A stretch of DNA of 64,000 bases from Nitrospira sp. (GTDB taxonomy: Bacteria > Nitrospirota > Nitrospiria > Nitrospirales > Nitrospiraceae), in NCBI GenBank assembly GCA_036984305.1, contig BQWY01000001.1:2563501-2627500 (forward strand). The letters run 5' to 3'. Positions 19,891-27,536 of this stretch are shown piece by piece. The translations under genes and the position numbers were made by a program. The stretch's first letter is position 1, and each line of letters starts with the position of its first letter. The notes below the pieces were generated by a model. It saw only the letters and a list, made by a program, of their open reading frames with translations. It searched no databases and was not told the DNA's origin.

Positions 19891-20915
19891 CAGGATTCAA
19901 ACGGCTTGGAATCGTCTCCGGTGCCATGTGTACAGCTCGCCTTTGGAGTCACGGGCCAGATTTTCTTTGCGAGGCGAACCGCACGCTCGTGCAGACCCCA
20001 CCGTAAGGTCGATCCGACTCCCTTGTAGTACTCAGGTATCCATGGCATGGCAAAACCGCCCTGCACCCACCGCAAGAACGGCGCTTGCGCCTGATACATG
20101 CCTTGCCATCGCTCCAAATAGGTTTGCCAGCCCAATCGGGAAAGATGAGGTTTGATCGCCGCCCATTGCTCCGGCTCCTTCGCAGCATACCGCCGGATGG
20201 CCGGATCCTCGTCAAGAAATCTCAGGTACAGGCGCGTATCCTCCGCCAGGCTTGCGCACTTCAACGACCAGCCGAAACTCACAGGGCTGTACCGCCATCG
20301 AAAGCTGCATCGTTGACTGATCGCCACCGATCCTCTCAGGCACAGCTTGATGAGGATCGCATCGTCGGTATGGGTTCCCCCGGGAATATTGGGGTGGCCG
20401 CCATCCTCTTTGACATAGGTGGTTCGACCCAGCACCGTCGCGTAACTTTCAAACCCATATTCTGTCCATGTCCGAATGAAGTCGGGTCCTGTCATAAACT
20501 CCGGGATCTTGGCCGAGGACGAACGCAAGAACTGTCCCGATGTGTCGACCACGTCCACACGAGCCAGCGCCACCGCCACATCAGGCCTCGCTTCCATGAT
20601 GCGTACAAGGTCGGAGACGTAATTCGGACTGAGCATGTCGTCATAATCGAGGAAGGCGAAGTATTCACCCGTGGCGGCCTCGATGAGCTGGTTGTAGTGC
20701 TGTGGTAAGGGTACAGTCGTCGGATTTTGACGGAACCGATACGGACGGGGGTACCATTGCTCCGCTAGCTCTCTGACTTTCGTCCCATTTTCACCATTGT
20801 CCGACAGAATCAATTCGATATCAGGATAGTCCTGCGCGGCGATCGACTTGAGGGCATCCACAACGTAGTCCAGCCGCTTATAGACTGGCACCGCTATTGT
20901 GACCAGCTTGCTCAC
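19890..20915 (-). CDS. Glycosyltransferase family 2 (GT-A)
   Basis: 341 residues. The N-terminal GT-A fold starts LVTIAVPVYKRLDYVVDAL and has the nucleotide-binding ILSDNG at about 35-41 and the metal-binding DxD as FLDYDDMLSP near 94. An ED-type acidic motif follows. It is an inverting-type sugar transferase, the only GT2 in the window. The start is a GTG at 20915 with GAGG seven bases upstream; the stop overlaps the ATG of the downstream GT4 by one base. The C-terminal 90 residues are basic and aromatic, perhaps for membrane contact. Donor unknown. Confidence 0.88.
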   Translation of the reverse strand: MSKLVTIAVPVYKRLDYVVDALKSIAAQDYPDIELILSDNGENGTKVRELAEQWYPRPYRFRQNPTTVPLPQHYNQLIEAATGEYFAFLDYDDMLSPNYVSDLVRIMEARPDVAVALARVDVVDTSGQFLRSSSAKIPEFMTGPDFIRTWTEYGFESYATVLGRTTYVKEDGGHPNIPGGTHTDDAILIKLCLRGSVAISQRCSFRWRYSPVSFGWSLKCASLAEDTRLYLRFLDEDPAIRRYAAKEPEQWAAIKPHLSRLGWQTYLERWQGMYQAQAPFLRWVQGGFAMPWIPEYYKGVGSTLRWGLHERAVRLAKKIWPVTPKASCTHGTGDDSKPFES

Positions 20916-20977
20916 GTGACAGCCTCACAACTTGGTCCGGGCAAGAGTTGCCGCCGATTGGAACGATTCGTGGTGCC

Positions 20978-21910
20978 TTACTGTCTCCCCCGTGCCCTGT
21001 TTGCTTTCGGTAATGCCGTCAATTCCACTGCCGGATGCGGATTCAACCCGCGTACGGCTTCAAGATAGCGATTTTGAATCGCGCTGAGGACCGGAGATTT
21101 CTCGGAAAGGGGAAACCCGTCTATGTGTGTCGCCAACGTAAGTTCATGGAGCGTGCCACACACTCCGATTTCGTCCGCGACCAGGAGTTCAGTCCGATCG
21201 ATTGGCCGGCGAACGAACGCGATGCCCATGGACTGCGCCATGGCTTCCACAATGTCCAAGGTGATACTCTCCAGCGCGCCCTCGGTCGCCGGCGGAGTAA
21301 TGACCGACCCTTCGCGCACCATCAAGAGACACGAGGCCGTAGCCTCAGCCACTCGACCGGACTGATTCAAGAGAATCATATCCTCATGCCCTAAGCGCTT
21401 CCCTTCGATCCGTGCCAAACGGGAAACCTGATAGTTGCTGCTGGTCTTGATGCGGGCGGGCAAGGCCACGTCGCTGCTCCGTCGCCACGTGCTCACCCCC
21501 ATCGGAATCGCCGCCGGAGCCTTCCTATCCTGATGATAGGCGGTCACGACAAGGTCCGCGACAGTATTTTCACCCCAATGTCCGTCCGTCACAAACAACG
21601 TCGTCCGTGCCCACATGTCCCGATCGGGGCTCACCAGCGCTGCAATAAGCTGATCGACTGCATCGGTGTACTGCTGGAATGTATACTCGCACGGAATGTG
21701 CAGCAGTCGAGCCGAGCGCTTCAGACGCTCGAAATGCCGGCGCATCATCAACATTTTGAATTGTCCGTCCGGTTGCCAGTACCCCTTCAGACCCTCAAAG
21801 ACGTTCAATCCTCTCGTGACGGCTTCACATCCGATGTGCAACGAGGCCTCGTCCCATGCCACAAGTGAGCCTTTCATGTAGGCCAATGCTGGTCGTTGTA
21901 ACTGCGCCAC
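20978..21910 (-). CDS. Class IV PLP aminotransferase (branched-chain aminotransferase-like)
   Basis: About 310 residues. The fold-type IV pattern is clear: ALAYMKGSLVAWDEASL at the start, GLNVFEGLKGY near 35, the PLP-lysine Lys155 in PARIKTSSNYQ, and a GRVAEATASCLL loop near 190 that contacts the cofactor phosphate. Relatives are branched-chain amino acid aminotransferases, D-amino acid aminotransferases and aminodeoxychorismate lyases. In an EPS locus it may supply an amino-acid or amino-sugar substituent. The frame extends to 22015, overlapping the next gene by 68 bases; a GTG at 21910 with GGAGG six bases upstream resolves the overlap, so I use it. It lies 37 bases from the nucleotidyltransferase gene. 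Confidence 0.82.
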   Translation of the reverse strand: MAQLQRPALAYMKGSLVAWDEASLHIGCEAVTRGLNVFEGLKGYWQPDGQFKMLMMRRHFERLKRSARLLHIPCEYTFQQYTDAVDQLIAALVSPDRDMWARTTLFVTDGHWGENTVADLVVTAYHQDRKAPAAIPMGVSTWRRSSDVALPARIKTSSNYQVSRLARIEGKRLGHEDMILLNQSGRVAEATASCLLMVREGSVITPPATEGALESITLDIVEAMAQSMGIAFVRRPIDRTELLVADEIGVCGTLHELTLATHIDGFPLSEKSPVLSAIQNRYLEAVRGLNPHPAVELTALPKANRARGRQ

Positions 21911-21947
21911 GATGTCCTCCTCTGGTAAATGACAATACCCTATGGAA

Positions 21948-22754
21948 TCAACGGACGAATCTTGACGCCTGCGCCCAAGCCATGGGCGTGCCCACATCCA
22001 AATATCGACCGCCACGAAAACGGACAGCCTCTACTTGTAATCGTTGTCGAATCGCTGCTTGTATGACGGCGCCCACCGGCACATCGCCCTGCGGGTCAAT
22101 CCGTCGGTTTCCCAGCACGTTGCCCCCACGTCCTTTTCGAATGTCCCCAAGAAATCGGTGAAGAAACGAGGTGAACGTCGGCATCCAGACGGCACAAATC
22201 CAGGCCCATCGCAGACTCGTTCGCTTCGGTTTGAGTTGCAGATTCCGTACACGTCCTGTGCGATCCACGTCAATCATGTCCATGGCTTTGGTATCGTGTG
22301 CGGGATACAGCCCCAGCACCACATCGGCGTCTCCTGCGGCCAGCCTCGCCAGCATATCCGTAAAGACGTTCTGCGGTTGTAAGAGAATGTCGGGGAAGCC
22401 GAACGCCACGACATGGTCGTCGACAAAGGCATGGGCTCGATCGAGCGTGTCCGGTGGTCCCTTGGTGTCGTCGACCACCACATACGCGAGATGCATCCCA
22501 AGCCGGCTCCCATCACCCCAGTATCCGGCGATGTCCCATTTACCTTGACGGAGCACGACGAAGACTTTTCGAATCTCTGCGACCCTGAACTGATCGAGCA
22601 GATATTGGCTGACGACCTTCGGGCGCGCTTCCTCATACCCGTCCAGGGTACCCACACCAACGGGCAAGATCTCCTTGCTGCAGGGTAAGGGAGCGAGCCG
22701 TCGCGAGCGCCCGGCGGCGGGAATCAGTCCTACGACCTGATGGCCCCGTATCAT
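21948..22754 (-). CDS. Sugar nucleotidyltransferase (RmlA-like)
   Basis: 268 residues. The opening VVGLIPAAGRSRRLAPLPCSKEILPVG matches the GxGxR and PKxLLPV motifs of hexose-1-phosphate nucleotidyltransferases, though in a variant form (AAGRSRRL). FGFPDILL near 118 corresponds to the metal-binding region, and DVGTPMAW at the C-terminal end is the typical sugar-binding tail. It should activate a sugar phosphate, or possibly another phosphorylated compound, with NTP. It is shorter than RmlA (about 290). It sits between the PhyH-type oxygenase and the class IV aminotransferase, so the three may work in one route. Confidence 0.8.
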   Translation of the reverse strand: MIRGHQVVGLIPAAGRSRRLAPLPCSKEILPVGVGTLDGYEEARPKVVSQYLLDQFRVAEIRKVFVVLRQGKWDIAGYWGDGSRLGMHLAYVVVDDTKGPPDTLDRAHAFVDDHVVAFGFPDILLQPQNVFTDMLARLAAGDADVVLGLYPAHDTKAMDMIDVDRTGRVRNLQLKPKRTSLRWAWICAVWMPTFTSFLHRFLGDIRKGRGGNVLGNRRIDPQGDVPVGAVIQAAIRQRLQVEAVRFRGGRYLDVGTPMAWAQASRFVR

Positions 22755-22784
22755 GGTCGTTCCAGCAGCAGGCTCGCGAGACGA

Positions 22785-23723
22785 CTAACGGCTGCGATGT
22801 TCGCCCTCATGTTGGTACATCAGCTCCCCTCCATCCCCTGTATCGTCGTCGTACATCGCCACCAGGTCTGCGGGGAGATGGACCAAGTCGGTGGCTCTCA
22901 GATAGTCGCGCATCGTCGTACCCGTGCACTCCTCGTCCACGCGCGGAGCGCCCTTCTTGTTCGCAACATCGTCCAGGTGGACGACCCGAAAATCAATACT
23001 GAATCGAGTCCTTCCCGACGTGTTGGGCACGCTCGAATGCATCTGCGCGCCCGAAAAGAAGATGATGCCGCCCGCTGGCACGATCAACCGGATTTGTGGG
23101 TCCAACTGCACCGGCTCCGTCGGTTTTGGAAGGGGACGCGGGTCCTCCTTCAGAAACTGGCCCACGTGGTCTCCGCGATGCTGCAGGTTCCATTTGTAGT
23201 AGTTGTACCCCTTGGAGCTATTCTTCACCGGATGCCCCCAATAGGCGGGATGAAAGGCCATGGCATTGTCCGACGTAATATCGAAAATGGGGATCCACCA
23301 GTTGATCTGGCAGGCGGGCGCTGAATACCAAGTGTCCCGGTGCGGATGCCACGCATAGGCAATCCCGGTTGTCAGATAGTTGTCGCTCGTGGAGCTGCGC
23401 ATTTTGGGAACGTCGAAGTAGGTCCTCTCCAAGTCGCAGCCCATCTCCACAAAAAGATCACGCATTAATGTCTTGGACTGTGGGTGATGGATGAAGCCCG
23501 GCTTGAGCTTGACGAGCACCTTGGCATAGTCCTCGACCGACATGTGATGTTGAGCCGTTTCTGGATCAAGCGGCTCGAATGCGTCTCGGATAAGACCACG
23601 GGCAAAATCGACAAAAGCCAGCGAACTCTTCCGCGGGGAATAAACGAAGAGCTGCCCCTCAAACAGCGCCGCTCGGCGAGCATCGTCGGACATGTGGGAA
23701 TCATAGTATACGGTATGGTTCAT
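22785..23723 (-). CDS. Phytanoyl-CoA dioxygenase (PhyH)-like Fe(II)/2-oxoglutarate oxygenase
   Basis: 312 residues. The iron-binding facial triad is visible: HxD as His128/Asp130 in AWHPHRDTWYSAP, and the distal His229 in FFSGAQMHSSVPN, followed by an arginine (238 or 240) that would bind 2-oxoglutarate. This class hydroxylates lipids, amino acids, small molecules and sugars. The substrate here is unknown. ATG at 23723 has GGAGGTACAGC upstream, a strong ribosome site. It heads a tight group with the nucleotidyltransferase (30-base gap) and the aminotransferase, and follows the GMC oxidase by 107 bases. Confidence 0.8.
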   Translation of the reverse strand: MNHTVYYDSHMSDDARRAALFEGQLFVYSPRKSSLAFVDFARGLIRDAFEPLDPETAQHHMSVEDYAKVLVKLKPGFIHHPQSKTLMRDLFVEMGCDLERTYFDVPKMRSSTSDNYLTTGIAYAWHPHRDTWYSAPACQINWWIPIFDITSDNAMAFHPAYWGHPVKNSSKGYNYYKWNLQHRGDHVGQFLKEDPRPLPKPTEPVQLDPQIRLIVPAGGIIFFSGAQMHSSVPNTSGRTRFSIDFRVVHLDDVANKKGAPRVDEECTGTTMRDYLRATDLVHLPADLVAMYDDDTGDGGELMYQHEGEHRSR

Positions 23724-23830
23724 GCTGTACCTCCGTCCACGGATTGATTATGGTGTTTCGGGCTTACCCGTGACCGGCCTCACATACACTGCTCACGGTG
23801 ATCTGGGTCCTTTTCACTTGTGCTTTTTTC

Positions 23831-25450
23831 CTATAGCTCGCCCCGTTTAAACGCGCGCACCATGCCCTCCGCTGTCCGGGTCGCTAATGCCGCAATTGTG
23901 AGAGAAGGATTGACCCCGGCTGCCGTGACGAAGACACTGCCATCAGCAACGTACAGATTTCGTACGTCATGCGCCCGCCCCCACGCATTCACGACGGACC
24001 GGTTCGGATCCTTACCCATTCGGCATCCACCCATATAATGAGCCGAGGTGCCTGGAGTATGATTTTCAGGATCAAGCACCTCCACTGACCCTGCAGCCTT
24101 AAAGAGTTCCTTCAACATCGGTGTGAATGCGGAAATCATCTTCCGATCGTTTTCCCGGTGCTCACTGGTAATATGTGGAGCGGGAATCCCCCGATGGTCC
24201 CGCACATCCGGACTGAGCGTCACGGTGTTTCGCTCATCCGGCAACTGCTCCCCACAGGCCGACAACTCGAAACTATGCCCCACGAGATCTCTGATCCTCT
24301 TCTTATACGCGCCCCCCCATCCGACATGGTTCATCGCCACCGCCTGCGGCCAGGACCAATCTTGATTGATCATGACTTGCCATCCGCGTGCAAAGCCCTG
24401 CTTGGCGTTGGTCGCATAAAAGTCTTGCATATACCCACCTCCGGGAGGCCCCATCCACGGATCGACTTGATCACTAAACCGGCCCGTCACAGCGGCGGAG
24501 AGATGTTCCATGAAGTACTTGCCGACGGTCCCGCTCGAATTGGCCAGGCCGTCGGGAAACGATGAAGATGCGCTCAACAGCAACAGTCGCGGTGTCTCGA
24601 CGGCATTGCCTGCCAACACCACCGCCCGCGCCATGAGTTCACGCTCTGTTCCCTCGGCATCGAAATACACGACACCCGTCGCCTTCCCGTCCGTGCCCAT
24701 CCTGATCCTCCGCACCATGCAGAGTGAGCGGATTTCGACCCGGCCGGTTGCTTCCGCCTTCGGCACGTACGTCACATCCATGCTGGATTTGGCTCGCACA
24801 CGACACCCGTATCCGCACACGCCCGCACGGATGCACGCCGGACGCCCGCCCCAGGGTCGAGTGGGAATCGCCAACGGAATTTGCACCCAATGCCACCCCA
24901 GTCTAGCGGCTCCTTGCTGCATGAGGCGGCTTGCACAACTCAGCTCGTGCGGTGGATTTGGGAAGGGCGCGCTCCGTGGTGGATCGAATGGATTAGCCTC
25001 TCGCCCAGTCGGTCCGCTTACTCCCAACTCGTGTTCAACTCTTCCATAATACGGCTCGAGGTCGGCATAGGTGAGCGGCCAATCCTCTCCGACACCGTCT
25101 TCGCTCCTGACGCGGAAATCCGATTCGTGGAAACGCGGGACCTGAGCTTGATAAGCCAGCGTCGAGCCTCCCACGCCTTTCGCCCGTGTAAAGACAAACC
25201 CCTCCGCTCCGCCCACAGTATAGAGGTCCTGCCTGGGATCGAGCGGTTGAAAAAACGTCTTGGTCGCCCGCTTCACGAAATCCGGTTGATCCGTCGCGTA
25301 GTCCTGAGCCGGCTCGTAACGGGGGCCTGCCTCCAACACCACGACTTTTATCCCGGCTTCACCCAATTCCTTCGCCAAGACAGCGCCACCTGCCCCACAG
25401 CCGACAACGATCACGTCAACGGACTCTTTCTTGGGTTCCAGATTCGCCAT
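23831..25450 (-). CDS. GMC-family oxidoreductase (membrane sugar/alcohol dehydrogenase-type flavoprotein)
   Basis: About 539 residues. The FAD-binding motif is VDVIVVGCGAGGAVLAK near 11-27, with an acidic EAGPRYEP after it. A cysteine-containing segment near 210 (RPACIRAGVCGYGC) is typical of gluconate/2-ketogluconate dehydrogenase-like GMC enzymes. The catalytic His-Asn pair of the family appears as TSAHYMGGCRMG and AAGVNPSLTIAAL in the C-terminal quarter. The longest frame starts at 25543; I use ATG at 25450, which overlaps the upstream stop as TAATG. Its partner gene encodes a gluconate 2-dehydrogenase subunit 3-like protein, so the pair probably oxidises a sugar or polyol on the periplasmic side. 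Confidence 0.85.
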   Translation of the reverse strand: MANLEPKKESVDVIVVGCGAGGAVLAKELGEAGIKVVVLEAGPRYEPAQDYATDQPDFVKRATKTFFQPLDPRQDLYTVGGAEGFVFTRAKGVGGSTLAYQAQVPRFHESDFRVRSEDGVGEDWPLTYADLEPYYGRVEHELGVSGPTGREANPFDPPRSAPFPNPPHELSCASRLMQQGAARLGWHWVQIPLAIPTRPWGGRPACIRAGVCGYGCRVRAKSSMDVTYVPKAEATGRVEIRSLCMVRRIRMGTDGKATGVVYFDAEGTERELMARAVVLAGNAVETPRLLLLSASSSFPDGLANSSGTVGKYFMEHLSAAVTGRFSDQVDPWMGPPGGGYMQDFYATNAKQGFARGWQVMINQDWSWPQAVAMNHVGWGGAYKKRIRDLVGHSFELSACGEQLPDERNTVTLSPDVRDHRGIPAPHITSEHRENDRKMISAFTPMLKELFKAAGSVEVLDPENHTPGTSAHYMGGCRMGKDPNRSVVNAWGRAHDVRNLYVADGSVFVTAAGVNPSLTIAALATRTAEGMVRAFKRGEL

Positions 25451-26160
25451 TAGAGGCTCCCGTCCGAGAGAGAACCACAGGCGGTACGACGGCCTGCATA
25501 CCCAAACGGAAAGGGCGGCCCTGAGTACCCCAGTGACGGCCAAGCTTCCGGCATTCCATAATAGATTTCCGCCGTATCGCGGATAACTTGGTCGAACAAC
25601 ACCAGTACGGGGTCTGAAATTCCGACCACACGTCGATAGTATAGGCTGGCAAGTTTACGCCTGACCTTTCCAATTACCGTCTCCGGTGCATCGTCTGCCC
25701 ACAACATATGTCTGGATTCCTCCACAAGGCCGAATAGTCCCGTTTGCATCGACCGCTCCATTGCAGCGAACCGCTTCCCGTGACGACTCTTGGCTAACTC
25801 ATCGATTGCGCGGAGGCCGTCCTGATAGTGCTGCCTGGCACTACCTCCAGAGATGAGATTTTCCTTGAGCCGCTCCGCTACCTTGATCTCGATTGCCCCG
25901 GGACCCGCCTCGTCGGCGGGGATTACAATGTCCGTGAGGGCCTTCAAGGTGCTGAATTCCGAATCCGATAGACAGTCGTCAATCGTGCACGACGCGGCAA
26001 CTGTCTGGTTCAGCTCCTCTCGCCCCGCTCCCCACGACTGAGCAGCGATAAATCCCATCGCCTCGAGACATGTGCGCCCTCCGACTACCACAATGCCAAG
26101 AAGACCCAGTCGCCTGAGAAATCCTCTCCGCCCAACCCCACACCACTTGCCGGCTCGCAT
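25450..26160 (-). CDS. Gluconate 2-dehydrogenase subunit 3-like protein with Tat signal
   Basis: About 236 residues. A twin-arginine signal lies at the N terminus (GRRGFLRRLGLLGIVVVGG), predicting folded export to the periplasm together with the flavoprotein partner. The mature part has LSDSEFSTLKALTDIVIPAD near 85, the hallmark start of the gluconate_2-dh3 domain. This subunit stabilises and targets the GMC flavoprotein. The longest frame uses a GTG at 26199; ATG at 26160 follows a purine-rich stretch and gives a normal-length signal, so it is preferred with modest certainty. No cytochrome subunit gene is adjacent, so the electron acceptor is unclear. Confidence 0.82.
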   Translation of the reverse strand: MRAGKWCGVGRRGFLRRLGLLGIVVVGGRTCLEAMGFIAAQSWGAGREELNQTVAASCTIDDCLSDSEFSTLKALTDIVIPADEAGPGAIEIKVAERLKENLISGGSARQHYQDGLRAIDELAKSRHGKRFAAMERSMQTGLFGLVEESRHMLWADDAPETVIGKVRRKLASLYYRRVVGISDPVLVLFDQVIRDTAEIYYGMPEAWPSLGYSGPPFPFGYAGRRTACGSLSDGSL

Positions 26161-26213
26161 GTCCTCTGTCTCTCTTTCCTGTCGCAATAGGCACGACACT
26201 TCCGCGGCCCTTC

Positions 26214-27536
26214 CTACACTGAGCTTGGTACCTCACGAAGCAGATCACACGCCGTCAACGCCTCGGCAGCCATCCTCACGTCATGAAACGGCAGGGACGC
26301 GCGTTCCGCGATATCCAACAGGGAATGCTGCCCGTCGGACAGATTCAAAACCCAGAGGATCGTGAGTTCCCGTGACTGCTTTTCCTGTTGCCCCGCCACG
26401 GCCCTATACAAACCTCGACGCCCCAACTGCGGTTCGCACTTCGGGTTCTGATTACGGTAGACTCGATTGTGCTCAAGCACTTCTATGGCGGCAAGACACA
26501 GTTCGTAAGAACGCCAGAGCGATTCCGGCTGAATGAAGTCCAAGTTGTCCGCCGACGAATGATATTCTGGATATTCGCCGTGAGGCGTTCGCATGAAGCA
26601 TCCGACCGGAAGGTCGAATCCGGGCGAACAAAACTGGCGTTCATCATATCCATATGGGAAGAAATCGATAACCCTATGAGCCTCTCCCGAATGCGTCAAT
26701 ACGTGCTCCATGGCACGATCGATATCGGCCCTCCCGCGACGGCTTCGCTTGTAGGTGACGCCTCCCCTATCCCCGACACCGGTCAGCACAAGACCATGTT
26801 TGATGCGAGCCACCTCGGCCTCGTTTCGAGCCAACCAGGTGATCGATCCAATTGTGCCAGGGATGAAGAGAAAGCGGTATGAATATCGGGTCCGACGCGT
26901 TGCCAAAGAGCGGGCCAACGCGGTGGCCACGGCGATACCGGACAGATTGTCGTTTGCCAAGGAAGGGTGACACACATGGCAGGACATCAGCACCTCTTCG
27001 GTCGACTGGCCAGCGAGCAGACATTCGCCATAGGTGAGCGATCCCTTTTCCAAGCGGGAGTCGATGCATACATCGTATTCCGCGTCTCGCATGGCGAGGA
27101 GGTGCCGATGGCTCAGACAAAATCCCCAGTTCTCTTTGTAATAGGAGGTCCTGTACGGCACCCAATCCGGATGATCCGGCAAGGTAAACAAATGAGGGCG
27201 AAGCTCGTCCAACGTCATCCTCCCCCGCACCGGCGTGCTGTAGCTCATCACGTGCAGGTTCGAGGAGCGGAAATCCACGATGCGCTCACCGTCTAAATTT
27301 TTGATATAGGCGTCGCTAATGTTCCACTCGAGTGGAACCTTCCAATCGAACACCGGCTCCCCACTCCGCACTTCGTGTAACACGACGGGACATTCAGCCT
27401 GAAGTACCTTTAGAGTGGCACGAACCCCATCTCCGGTAATACTGCGGCAAAAAGGGAAAAGTGAGCGCGCCAACTCGTACATAGACATGCCCGACAGCGC
27501 CGCACCGAAGCCTGGCTGCATACTATCCACGCTCAT
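26214..27536 (-). CDS. Aminopeptidase-like protein with C-terminal winged-helix (DUF4910-type)
   Basis: 440 residues. The pattern ELARSLFPFCRSITGDGVR near the N terminus, SCHVCHPSLANDNLSGI near 190 and ERQFCSPGFDLPVGC near 300 are those of the COG4310/DUF4910 aminopeptidase-like group, in which His, Asp and Glu-type residues resemble the zinc site of M28 peptidases. The C-terminal 80 residues read like a small winged helix. Members recur in O-antigen and EPS loci, but their reaction is not established; a deacylase or amidase acting on a glycan precursor is one possibility. ATG at 27536 overlaps the upstream stop by four bases. Confidence 0.75.
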   Translation of the reverse strand: MSVDSMQPGFGAALSGMSMYELARSLFPFCRSITGDGVRATLKVLQAECPVVLHEVRSGEPVFDWKVPLEWNISDAYIKNLDGERIVDFRSSNLHVMSYSTPVRGRMTLDELRPHLFTLPDHPDWVPYRTSYYKENWGFCLSHRHLLAMRDAEYDVCIDSRLEKGSLTYGECLLAGQSTEEVLMSCHVCHPSLANDNLSGIAVATALARSLATRRTRYSYRFLFIPGTIGSITWLARNEAEVARIKHGLVLTGVGDRGGVTYKRSRRGRADIDRAMEHVLTHSGEAHRVIDFFPYGYDERQFCSPGFDLPVGCFMRTPHGEYPEYHSSADNLDFIQPESLWRSYELCLAAIEVLEHNRVYRNQNPKCEPQLGRRGLYRAVAGQQEKQSRELTILWVLNLSDGQHSLLDIAERASLPFHDVRMAAEALTACDLLREVPSSV

